NCBI RefSeq assembly: GCF_052044135.1 | Contig: NZ_JBQDYF010000005.1 | Coordinates: 62,001 to 126,000, forward strand | Length of the DNA stretch: 64,000 bases | Reading direction: 5' to 3' | From: Salinisphaera sp052044135 | Lineage (GTDB): Bacteria; Pseudomonadota; Gammaproteobacteria; Nevskiales; Salinisphaeraceae | Shown: piece by piece, positions 1 through 7,467 of the stretch | Layout: the number at the start of each line of letters is the position of its first letter | Position numbering within the stretch: the first letter of the stretch is position 1 | Program-made: the position numbers and the translations under genes | The notes under the pieces: model-generated | Told to the model about the DNA's origin: nothing | Database searches by the model: none | Seen by the model: only the letters and a program-made list of their open reading frames with translations

Positions 1-1256
1 TAGCCGGTATAGACCTGACGCGGACGTGCGATGCGCATGTTCGGATCGGCCATCATCTCGGACCAGTGCGCGGCCCAGCCGACCGTGCGCGCGATGGCGA
101 ACATCGGCGTGAACATATTGATCGGAATGCCCAGCGCCTGATAGATGATGCCGGAGTAGAAATCCACGTTCGGATACAGCTTGCGCTCGACGAAGTAATC
201 GTCTTCCAGCGCCACCCGCTCCAACTCAAGCGCCAGCTCGAACAGCTTGTTGTTCTGCATGTTGTAGTGCTCGAGCACTTCATGGCAGTAGCTGCGGATG
301 ACCTTGGCGCGCGGGTCGAAGTTCTTGTACACGCGGTGGCCGAAGCCCATCAGCTTGAATGGGTCGTCCTTGTCCTTGGCCTTGTCGAGATACCTGGAGA
401 CCTGGGAGGCGTCGCCGATCTCGGCGAGCATGTTCAGCACCGCCTCGTTGGCGCCGCCGTGGGCCGGGCCCCAGAGTGCGGCGATGCCGGTCGAGATGGC
501 GGCATAGGGGTTGGCCCCGGTGGAGCCGGCCATGCGTACGGTCGAGGTCGAGGCATTCTGCTCGTGATCGGCGTGCAGGATGAACAGGATGTCCAGCGCC
601 TTGGCGGCGACCGGATCGACTTCGTACTCCTCGGCCGGCACGGCGAACATCATGCGCAGCAGGTTCGAGGCATAGTCGAGATGATTCTTCGGGCCGATCT
701 TGGGTTGGCCGATGGAGTGCTTGTAGGCCGCGGCCGCGATGGTCGGCATCTTGGCGATCATGCGATGCGCGAAGATCTCCCGGTGCTCCGGATCGCGGAT
801 GTCGGTGGTGTCGTGGTAGAACGCCGACAGCGAACCCGTGATGCCGGTGAGTATGGCCATCGGATGGGCGTCGTAGTGAAAGCCGTCGTAGAACTTGACC
901 AGCGACTCGTTGAGCATCGTGTGATGGGTGATGGAGTCGCGGAACGCCGCCATTTGATCCGCGGTCGGCAGCTCGCCGTTGAGCAGCAGATAGCAGACTT
1001 CCAGATAGCTCGACTTTTCGGCCAGATCCTCTACCGAGTAGCCGCGGTACATGAGCTTGCCGTTCTCGCCGTCGATGAAGGTGATGTCGGAATCGCAGGA
1101 ACACGTGGCGGTGAACGCCGGGTCGTAGGTGAATACGCCCTGTTTCTGGTTGAGTGCGCGCACATCGACGGCCGGCGTGCCCCGGGTCCCTTCGACCAGG
1201 GGCAACTCAGTGGTCTGGCTCTCGTCGCCGTTAATCAATTTGTACGTGTGGGCCAT
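1..1256 (-). CDS. gltA: Citrate synthase (3' end outside window)
   Basis: Condenses acetyl-CoA and oxaloacetate to citrate, the entry step of the TCA cycle, in the cytoplasm. About 418 residues are visible. The active-site segment HADHEQNAST lies near residues 227-236 and the second catalytic histidine in GFGHRVYKNFDPRA near 304-317; the catalytic Asp falls in PNVDFYSG near 362. The frame runs off the window after RPRQVYTG, so about ten C-terminal residues are missing compared with the E. coli type-II enzyme. The ATG at 1256 follows a GGGAGA ribosome site. The gene lies 32 nt downstream of malic enzyme on the same strand, so the two are probably cotranscribed. Confidence 0.97.
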   Translation of the reverse strand, partial: MAHTYKLINGDESQTTELPLVEGTRGTPAVDVRALNQKQGVFTYDPAFTATCSCDSDITFIDGENGKLMYRGYSVEDLAEKSSYLEVCYLLLNGELPTADQMAAFRDSITHHTMLNESLVKFYDGFHYDAHPMAILTGITGSLSAFYHDTTDIRDPEHREIFAHRMIAKMPTIAAAAYKHSIGQPKIGPKNHLDYASNLLRMMFAVPAEEYEVDPVAAKALDILFILHADHEQNASTSTVRMAGSTGANPYAAISTGIAALWGPAHGGANEAVLNMLAEIGDASQVSRYLDKAKDKDDPFKLMGFGHRVYKNFDPRAKVIRSYCHEVLEHYNMQNNKLFELALELERVALEDDYFVERKLYPNVDFYSGIIYQALGIPINMFTPMFAIARTVGWAAHWSEMMADPNMRIARPRQVYTG

Positions 1257-1288
1257 GGTGAGTCTCCCGAAAGTTGCCGCAGGGCTCC

Positions 1289-2560
1289 CTACCGATCGGA
1301 TACATCGATCGCGGGCTGCGGGTAATGCGAAGGGTATTCAATGCGTGCCACGCCGGTTTCCACCGCGGCGGCGGCAACCGCCGGCGGTACGAAATCGATC
1401 AGGCGCGGGTCGAACGGGCTGGGGACGATATAGTCCGGCCCGAACGACATGCTGTCCTGGCTGTGCGCTTCCAGCACCGTATTGGGCACCGGGCGGCGGG
1501 CGAGTTCGCCCATGGCGCGCGCGGCGGCGACGCACATCTGCATGTTGATGCGTCGCGCGCGCACGTCCAATGCGCCGCGGAAGATATAGGGAAAGCCCAG
1601 CACGTTATTGATCTGGTTCGGATAATCCGAGCGGCCGGTGGCCATGATCAGGTCGTCGCGCACGGACTTGGCATCTTCCGGCAAGATCTCGGGGTTCGGA
1701 TTGGACAGCGCGAACACGACCGGTCGGGGCGGCATGGACGCGATCTGCGCCCTGGATACCGTGTCCGGCCCGGACACGCCGATGAACACGTCGGCGATCG
1801 CCATGACGTCATCGACCGTGCGCTTGTCGGTCCGGGTGGCGAATTTGGCCTTGTATTTCGACAGATCATCGCGGCCGTCGTGGATCACGCCCTTGCTGTC
1901 GCACATGTAGATGTGCTCTTGGGTCACGCCCATCTCGATCAGCAGATTCATCGAGGCAATGGCCGCCGCGCCCGCGCCCATGCACACGATCCTGGCGTCG
2001 GCGAGCTTCTTGTCCTGCAGTTCCAGCGCGTTGATCAGGCCGGCGGCGACGATGATCGCGGTGCCGTGCTGGTCATCATGGAACACCGGAATATCCAGGC
2101 GCTCGATCAGCGCGTTCTCGATCTCGAAACATTCAGGGGCGGCAATGTCTTCCAGGTTGATGCCGCCGAAGGTCGGCGCGATACGCGTGACCGTCTCGAT
2201 CATGGCCTCGGCGGTATCGGCGTCGACCTCGATGTCGAATACATCGACATCGGCGAATTTCTTGAACAGGACGGCCTTGCCTTCCATCACCGGCTTGCTG
2301 GCCAGTGCGCCCGTATTGCCCAGGCCCAGTACCGCAGTGCCGTTGGAAATCACCGCGACCAGATTACCCTTGGAGGTATAGCGGTAGGCGTCTTCCGGGT
2401 TGTCGCGAATCGCCTTGACCGGCTCCGCCACGCCCGGCGTATAAGCCAGCGAGAGTTCGCCGTAGGTCGTGAACGGTTTGGTTACCGATATACCCAGCTT
2501 CCCCGGTTTGGGGCGGGCGTGGTAATCCAGAGCTTCCTGTTTACGTGAATATTCGGCCAT
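1289..2560 (-). CDS. maeB: NADP-type malic enzyme, short form without phosphotransacetylase domain
   Basis: Oxidatively decarboxylates malate to pyruvate with reduction of NAD(P). About 423 residues. The substrate-region tyrosine is in SLAYTPGVAEP (37-47), the metal/malate segment GINLEDIAAPECFEIE at 132-147, FHDDQHGTA near 160, and the Rossmann loop GAGAAA near 195-200. It ends where the E. coli MaeB phosphotransacetylase-like extension would begin, so it is the compact form. The start is uncertain: an in-frame ATG at 2587 and a GTG at 2614 also exist, none with a convincing ribosome site; 2560 is chosen because family similarity begins there. It lies between the CPXCG gene and gltA, all on the minus strand. 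Confidence 0.93.
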   Translation of the reverse strand: MAEYSRKQEALDYHARPKPGKLGISVTKPFTTYGELSLAYTPGVAEPVKAIRDNPEDAYRYTSKGNLVAVISNGTAVLGLGNTGALASKPVMEGKAVLFKKFADVDVFDIEVDADTAEAMIETVTRIAPTFGGINLEDIAAPECFEIENALIERLDIPVFHDDQHGTAIIVAAGLINALELQDKKLADARIVCMGAGAAAIASMNLLIEMGVTQEHIYMCDSKGVIHDGRDDLSKYKAKFATRTDKRTVDDVMAIADVFIGVSGPDTVSRAQIASMPPRPVVFALSNPNPEILPEDAKSVRDDLIMATGRSDYPNQINNVLGFPYIFRGALDVRARRINMQMCVAAARAMGELARRPVPNTVLEAHSQDSMSFGPDYIVPSPFDPRLIDFVPPAVAAAAVETGVARIEYPSHYPQPAIDVSDR

Positions 2561-2588
2561 GTAGCCCAATTGGTTGTTCTGCGGCATT

Positions 2589-2610
2589 GCACGCGCGGGA
2601 CCGCGCGTGC
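2589..2610. repeat. Perfect 10-bp inverted repeat at the malic enzyme start
   Basis: GCACGCGCGG and CCGCGCGTGC are separated by two bases. The repeat lies just upstream of, or across, the alternative malic enzyme starts. As RNA it would form a very stable hairpin in the leader. It could limit translation or be a GC-rich coincidence. Confidence 0.6.
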
Positions 2611-2627
2611 GCACAGCGAATGACGGT

Positions 2628-2637
2628 CGAGTATAGA
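2628..2637 (-). promoter_or_regulatory. Candidate -10 box for maeB-gltA
   Basis: TATACT on the minus strand at 2635-2630 resembles a sigma-70 -10 element, 70 nt before the chosen maeB start. No clear -35 hexamer is seen at the expected distance, so support is weak. If used, the transcript leader would include the GC-rich hairpin at 2589-2610. Confidence 0.35.
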
Positions 2638-2693
2638 CGGCGGTCCGCGTTGCAGCCAGCCGCCAGCCCTCGTCTCATGCCTGGGTGCCGAAA

Positions 2694-2882
2694 CTATACG
2701 TTTTCCGGCTCGGCGTCGACATGATCCAGTATGCCCGCGTTGTCGATCGCGATTGTAAGCACGATCGGCTGGCAGCAGACGAAACAATCCTCGACGTAGC
2801 GCTGATTGCCGGCGGTGGTGTCCACCACGATGGTGATGGTTTCGCCGCAGTACGGACACACTAAGCTGGGTTCGTCGATCAT
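2694..2882 (-). CDS. Small CPXCG-motif cysteine-rich protein
   Basis: A 62-residue protein with CPYC at residues 9-12 and CFVCC at 33-37, the paired-cysteine pattern of the CPXCG family, which probably binds one zinc ion. The molecular role of the family is unknown to me. Its ATG overlaps the hemW stop (TGATG), so it is translationally coupled as the last gene of the rph-rdgB-hemW run. The rest of the protein is short and has no signal peptide or membrane segment, so it should be cytosolic. Confidence 0.88.
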   Translation of the reverse strand: MIDEPSLVCPYCGETITIVVDTTAGNQRYVEDCFVCCQPIVLTIAIDNAGILDHVDAEPENV

Positions 2883-4063
2883 CAAAGCAGCTCGGCAAGA
2901 ATGGTGTCGAGAAAATACCAGCCGTGATCGCTGGCGCGCAGCGTTTCGGCATCGGCCACGAGCAACCGCCGGTTGATCGGCTCGGCCAGCGTCGTCAGCA
3001 GTTGTGCCCATGCCAGGCCGGTACGTGCTTCGTATTCCGGGCGGATGAGGCCGTGGCGTCGACGCAGGCCGTTGAGCAATGCTTCGAAGCGGGCATCCTC
3101 GGGCGTCAGATGGCGGGTCTCGGTGATCGCGGCGGGGGAGCCGGCGGACTTCATGTAGCCGGCCGGCCAGCGCTGGCGCGCGGTACGTACGATCGTGCCG
3201 TCGCCCAGCGTCTGCTTGCCGTGGGCGCCGGCGCCGATCGCCAGATAGTCGCCGAAGCGCCAGTAGTTGTCGTTGTGCCGACAACGGTGGTCGCCGCCCC
3301 AGGCGGAAACCTCGTACTGGGTATAACCGGCGCCGCGCAGGCGTTCGGCGGCGGCTTCGAACAGGTCCGCGACCCGGTCGTCGTCGGGGCGTGGGGGCGG
3401 CCGCCGGTGAAACGGTGTGCCGGGTTCCAGCGTCAGCTGATAATAGGAAATATGGCCCGGATCCCGGGCCAGCAGCGTGTCGATGTCGGCCAGGCCGGAG
3501 GCCGGGGTCTGGCCCGGCAGGCCGAACATGAGATCGCAGTTGAGCCGCTCGATGCCGGCGGCCTGGACATCGGCGATGGCGGCCAGCGCCTCGCCGGGGC
3601 CGTGGATGCGTCCGAGCGCGGCCAGGCAATCGGCATCCAGACTCTGCACACCCAGCGAGATGCGGTTCACGCCGGCCGCGGCCATATCCACGAAGCGGCT
3701 GCGCTCCGTGGTGCCGGGGTTGGCCTCGAGCGTGATCTCGCAATCCGCGGCCAGCCCCAGGCGCCGGTCCAGGGCGTCGAGCACCCGCCCGATCGCGGCT
3801 CCGGAGAACAGGCTGGGCGTGCCGCCGCCGATGAATACGCTGGTGATCGGGCGGGTCTCGTCGGCGGCGGCGAGCCGCCAGTCCGCGAGCAATGCATCGA
3901 TATAGGCCGATTCCGGCAACTCCGCGGGCGCCCGATGCGAATTGAAGTCGCAGTACGGGCATTTGGCCACGCACCACGGCAGATGTACGTACACCGCCAG
4001 CGGGGTGGCCGCGGCATCGCCGCGAGCCCGTGGGGTCTGCGATGCGGTTTCAGCGACGTTCAC
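2882..4063 (-). CDS. hemW: HemW-like radical SAM protein
   Basis: Member of the HemN/HemW radical SAM family, annotated historically as oxygen-independent coproporphyrinogen oxidase; HemW is now regarded as a heme chaperone. 393 residues. The radical SAM cluster ligands are Cys31, Cys35 and Cys38 in CVAKCPYC followed by DF, and the SAM-binding GGGTPS is at 79-84. The start is GTG at 4063, 14 nt inside the end of rdgB; no other start precedes the cysteine motif. The short first loop and the placement beside rdgB match HemW rather than HemN. The operon order rph-rdgB-hemW is widely conserved in gammaproteobacteria. Confidence 0.93.
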   Translation of the reverse strand: MNVAETASQTPRARGDAAATPLAVYVHLPWCVAKCPYCDFNSHRAPAELPESAYIDALLADWRLAAADETRPITSVFIGGGTPSLFSGAAIGRVLDALDRRLGLAADCEITLEANPGTTERSRFVDMAAAGVNRISLGVQSLDADCLAALGRIHGPGEALAAIADVQAAGIERLNCDLMFGLPGQTPASGLADIDTLLARDPGHISYYQLTLEPGTPFHRRPPPRPDDDRVADLFEAAAERLRGAGYTQYEVSAWGGDHRCRHNDNYWRFGDYLAIGAGAHGKQTLGDGTIVRTARQRWPAGYMKSAGSPAAITETRHLTPEDARFEALLNGLRRRHGLIRPEYEARTGLAWAQLLTTLAEPINRRLLVADAETLRASDHGWYFLDTILAELL

Positions 4064-4649
4064 GAAACCGGTCGATAAGGGCCGCCATGGCGCGGCCGCG
4101 ATGGCTGACGGCGTTCTTTCGATCGGCGGTCAGTTCCGCCGCGCTCGCATTTTCTTCGGTCGCCCAGAACAACGGATCGTAGCCGAAGCCGCCGTCGCCG
4201 CGGGGGGCGGACAGAATTTTGCCGCGCCACACGCCCTGGGCGATCACCGGCACCGGATCGTCGGCCGCCCGGGTCGCCACCAGGCAGCAATGGAAGGCGG
4301 CGCCCCGCCCGGCGTCCGGCACGCCGGCCAGTGCTTCGAGCAGCGCGGCGTTGTTGGCCGCGTCGTCGCCGTGGATGCCGGCAAAGCGTGCCGAGCGGAT
4401 GCCCGGGGCGCCGCCCAGATAATCCACCGCCAGGCCGGAGTCGTCGGCGATCGCCGGCAGGCCGGTCGCCGCTGCGGCATGACGCGCCTTGATCAGGGCA
4501 TTGTCGACGAAGGCGACGCCGTCCTCGACGGCATCCGGGACGTCGAATGCCGCCTGGGATACGACTTCGATGTCGAGTTCCGCCAGCAGCGCGGCCAGCT
4601 CGCTGAGCTTGCCGGGGTTGGCGGATGCGAGAACCCAGCGTTCGGTCAT
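4050..4649 (-). CDS. rdgB: dITP/XTP pyrophosphatase (RdgB/HAM1 family)
   Basis: Hydrolyses non-canonical purine triphosphates (dITP, XTP) to monophosphates and so cleans the nucleotide pool. 199 residues, the usual length. Family signatures are the N-terminal SANPGK (9-14), the metal site DDSGLAVDYL near 69-78 followed by GAPGIRSARF, and GDGGFGYDPLF near 141-151, with SHRGRA near the C-terminus. The ATG at 4649 starts two bases after the rph stop, and the gene overlaps hemW by 14 nt, so the three genes form a tight operon. Confidence 0.96.
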   Translation of the reverse strand: MTERWVLASANPGKLSELAALLAELDIEVVSQAAFDVPDAVEDGVAFVDNALIKARHAAAATGLPAIADDSGLAVDYLGGAPGIRSARFAGIHGDDAANNAALLEALAGVPDAGRGAAFHCCLVATRAADDPVPVIAQGVWRGKILSAPRGDGGFGYDPLFWATEENASAAELTADRKNAVSHRGRAMAALIDRFRERR

Positions 4650-4651
4650 GC

Positions 4652-5377
4652 TCAGCCCTCGGCCAGCGCGGCGCTCTGGATTTCGATCAATTCGCCGATA
4701 CCTTTCTGGGCGTGGCCGATCAGCGCGTCGAGCTCGCCGCGGGCGAAGGCATGGCCCTCGGCCGTGCCCTGCAGCTCGATGAAACCGCCGGCCTCGTTCA
4801 TCACCACATTCATGTCGGTCTCGGCCTGGCTGTCTTCGGCGTAGTCGAGATCGAGCACCGGCGCGCCGGCATAGATGCCGACCGACACCGCCGCCAGCTG
4901 GCCGTGCAGGGGGCTGGATTTCAGCTTGCCGTCGGCCACCAGTCGGTTCATTGCATCCACCAGGGCGACATAGCCGCCGGTGATCGAGGCCGTACGGGTG
5001 CCGCCGTCGGCCTGGATCACGTCGCAGTCGATCGTCACCGAACGCTGGCCGAGCGCTTTCAGGTCCATCACCGCACGCAGGCTGCGTCCGATCAGGCGCT
5101 GGATCTCGATCGTGCGCCCGCCTTGTTTGCCGCGTGCGGCCTCGCGCCCGTTGCGACTGCCGGTCGCGCCCGGCAGCATGCCGTATTCGGCCGTCAGCCA
5201 GCCCGAGTCGGTGCCGCGCAGCCACGGCGGTATGCGCTCTTCGACGCTGGCGGTGCAGATCACGCGGGTGTCGCCGAACGACACCAGTACCGAACCGGCC
5301 GCGTGCTTGGTGAAATGGCGCTGGATGGTCACGTCACGGAGCTGGTCGGCGGCGCGGCCGCTGGGTCGGTTGATCAA
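4652..5377 (-). CDS. rph: Ribonuclease PH, predicted TTG start
   Basis: Phosphate-dependent 3'-5' exoribonuclease that trims tRNA precursors. 241 residues, matching the family. The catalytic-core motif QADGGTRTASITGG is near 122-135 and AETDMNVVM is also present. The only start that includes the conserved N-terminal RPSGR block is TTG at 5377. It is preceded by ACGAGGCGAAC, a good Shine-Dalgarno at ideal spacing, which supports this rare start. First gene of the rph-rdgB-hemW operon, divergent from yicC across 161 bp. Confidence 0.96.
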   Translation of the reverse strand: MINRPSGRAADQLRDVTIQRHFTKHAAGSVLVSFGDTRVICTASVEERIPPWLRGTDSGWLTAEYGMLPGATGSRNGREAARGKQGGRTIEIQRLIGRSLRAVMDLKALGQRSVTIDCDVIQADGGTRTASITGGYVALVDAMNRLVADGKLKSSPLHGQLAAVSVGIYAGAPVLDLDYAEDSQAETDMNVVMNEAGGFIELQGTAEGHAFARGELDALIGHAQKGIGELIEIQSAALAEG

Positions 5378-5538
5378 GTTCGCCTCGTGAGGGTTTGGGT
5401 GGAATAGCCCGCTAGTGTATCAGCGCCCGCGCCTGTCGCGCCGGCCGGCAACGCGCACCGGTCGCGCCCGGGGCGGGTGCCGGCTATGCGATACTGCGCG
5501 CCATTCGGCGACCACAAGCAATCGATCAAGGCACGCGT

Positions 5539-6402
5539 ATGACCCGCAGCATGACCGGATTCGCACGCCGCGAGGCCCAGGGCGAGTGGGGCGAACTCGT
5601 CTGGGAGCTGCGCAGCGTCAATCACCGCTATCTCGATGTATCCGCCCGCCTGCCCGAGCCCTTGCGCGCACTTGAGCCCGCCATCCGCGAGCAAGTGGGC
5701 CAGTATGTCGGCCGCGGCAAGGTGGAGGTGACTGCCCGGTTGGCGACCGCCCGCCCGGACCAGTCGATCGAGATCGATAGCGAGCGTCTGGCCGCGGTGT
5801 CCGCCGCGGTCGATACCGTGCGCTCGAGCGTGATCGATTGCCGGGCGCCGGACGCACTGCAGCTGCTGACGTTTTCCGGCGTCCAGAAAGAGATCGAGCC
5901 GGACACCGAAACGCTGCAGGCCGCGGCGCTGGAATCGCTGAACACGGCGCTCGCCGATCTGCGCGACATGCGCGCGGCCGAAGGGGCGCGTCTGGCGGAT
6001 ATGCTGGTGACCCGGGCCGACGCGATCGGGCAACACGCCCAGGCGGTGCGCCGTCGTGTGCCCGATGTGCGGGCCGAGCAGGCCGACAAGCTGCGTGCCC
6101 GGCTCGCCGAGATGGACATCGAGGCCGATCCGGCTCGGGTCGAAACCGAGCTGGTCATGGCGGCCCAGCGCATGGACGTGGCCGAGGAACTGGATCGGCT
6201 GGGCGCGCACATCGAGGCGCTCAAGCATGCCCTGACGCGCGACGAACCGATCGGGCGCCGGCTGGATTTCCTGATGCAGGAGTTCAATCGCGAGGCCAAC
6301 ACGCTCGGCTCGAAGTCGGTCGATGCCGAGGTCACCGGGCACGCGGTGGAAATGAAGGTGCTCATCGAGCAGATGCGCGAACAGGTGCAGAACATCGAAT
6401 GA
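5539..6402 (+). CDS. yicC: YicC family endoribonuclease
   Basis: 287-residue member of the YicC/YloC family, which in E. coli is described as an endoribonuclease acting on RNA such as the small RNA RyhB. The N-terminal MTRSMTGFAR and SVNHRYLD segments and the C-terminal FLMQEFNREANTLGSK and VEMKVLIEQMREQVQN blocks are characteristic. The stop overlaps the gmk start (ATGA), so gmk is coupled to it. The yicC-gmk-rpoZ-spoT order matches many gammaproteobacteria. Confidence 0.94.
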   Translation: MTRSMTGFARREAQGEWGELVWELRSVNHRYLDVSARLPEPLRALEPAIREQVGQYVGRGKVEVTARLATARPDQSIEIDSERLAAVSAAVDTVRSSVIDCRAPDALQLLTFSGVQKEIEPDTETLQAAALESLNTALADLRDMRAAEGARLADMLVTRADAIGQHAQAVRRRVPDVRAEQADKLRARLAEMDIEADPARVETELVMAAQRMDVAEELDRLGAHIEALKHALTRDEPIGRRLDFLMQEFNREANTLGSKSVDAEVTGHAVEMKVLIEQMREQVQNIE

Positions 6403-6992
6403 CCGTGGCAAATCACACCGATAACCGGGCCGGCCGGCTGTATGTCATCTCCGCGCCGTCCGGTGGCGGCAAGACCAGCCTGACGCGTGCCGTGATCGCG
6501 CGCCTCGGCGAGGGCGGGCGCATCGCTCGCTTCTCCGTGTCATACACCACGCGCGCCGCGCGCGCCGGCGAGGTCGACGGCGTGGACTATCACTTCGTCA
6601 CGCGCCAGGTGTTCGAGGCCATGATCGCCCGCGGCGAATTCCTGGAGTATGCACGCGTGTTCGATCGTTATTACGGCACGTCGGCCGCCGAGACCGAACG
6701 CTGGCTCGACGCCGGCCAGGACGTGGTGCTGGACATCGACTGGCAGGGCGCGGCCCAGGTTCGCGAGCGCGCGCCGCAGGCCGTGACCATCTTCATCCGG
6801 CCGCCGTCGCGGCAAGAACTGGAACGGCGCCTGCGGGCCCGCGGCTCGGAGGACGAGGCCGCGATCCAGCGTCGACTGGCCGAGGCCGACGACGAACTCG
6901 CCCACGCCGACGATTACGACTATCAGATCGTCAACGACCGCTTCGAGCGGGCGCTGGACGAATTGACCCGGATATTCGAGCGCACCGCCTGA
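6399..6992 (+). CDS. gmk: Guanylate kinase
   Basis: Phosphorylates GMP to GDP with ATP. 197 residues, the normal size. The P-loop APSGGGKTSL is at residues 19-28; the GMP-binding region follows with SYTTRAARAGEVDGVDYHF at about 48-66, and LDIDWQGAAQVR is near 111-122. The ATG overlaps the yicC stop by ATGA. Placement just ahead of rpoZ and spoT groups guanine nucleotide synthesis with (p)ppGpp metabolism. Confidence 0.97.
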   Translation: MTVANHTDNRAGRLYVISAPSGGGKTSLTRAVIARLGEGGRIARFSVSYTTRAARAGEVDGVDYHFVTRQVFEAMIARGEFLEYARVFDRYYGTSAAETERWLDAGQDVVLDIDWQGAAQVRERAPQAVTIFIRPPSRQELERRLRARGSEDEAAIQRRLAEADDELAHADDYDYQIVNDRFERALDELTRIFERTA

Positions 6993-7019
6993 TTGCGCTG
7001 GCTGCGAACAACTCGAATC

Positions 7020-7029
7020 GTTATACTGC
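7020..7029 (+). promoter_or_regulatory. Candidate -10 box for rpoZ-spoT
   Basis: TATACT at 7022-7027 lies 31 nt ahead of the rpoZ start, inside the 65-bp gap after gmk. The -35 region is not recognisable. An internal promoter here would let rpoZ and spoT be expressed apart from yicC-gmk. Confidence 0.4.
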
Positions 7030-7057
7030 CCGATTGCGCTAGAAATGCGAGGTACCC

Positions 7058-7369
7058 ATGGCGCGCGTTACCGTTGAAGATTGTCTCGAACACGTCGACA
7101 ACAAGTTCGAACTGGCGACCATCGCGTCCAAGCGGGCTCGGCAGCTCGCGCGCGGCGCGCACTCCCAGCTGGACTGGGAGGACGACAAGCCCTCCGTGCT
7201 CGCGCTGCGCGAGATCGCGGAAGGCCTGATCAGCCGCGACATCCTGAAAGAACCGGATCTGCCGCCCATGTCGTCGAGTATGGAAGCGCCGCGCCCGGCC
7301 GAGCCCGGCGAGGAAGATTTCCAGGCCGATGAAAGACGCGGCGCGAAGAAGGCCGGCGCCGACGAGTGA
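7058..7369 (+). CDS. rpoZ: RNA polymerase omega subunit
   Basis: Small RNA polymerase subunit that helps fold beta-prime and forms part of a (p)ppGpp binding site. 103 residues. The conserved N-terminal half ARVTVEDCLEHVDNKFEL followed by TIASKRARQL is intact, and PSVLALREIAEGLI matches the second helix. The acidic, proline-rich tail is variable in the family. The ATG follows GCGAGG at good spacing. It lies 98 nt before spoT, a conserved and functionally sensible pairing. Confidence 0.97.
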   Translation: MARVTVEDCLEHVDNKFELATIASKRARQLARGAHSQLDWEDDKPSVLALREIAEGLISRDILKEPDLPPMSSSMEAPRPAEPGEEDFQADERRGAKKAGADE

Positions 7370-7467
7370 CGACAGCGCGGGCCGGGCGTGCCACGGCGCG
7401 CGCCCGGCCGCTCGCGGCCTGCGCCGCAAGGCTCGCCAGCCCCGCGCAATCAAAGTAATCTGAGGCC

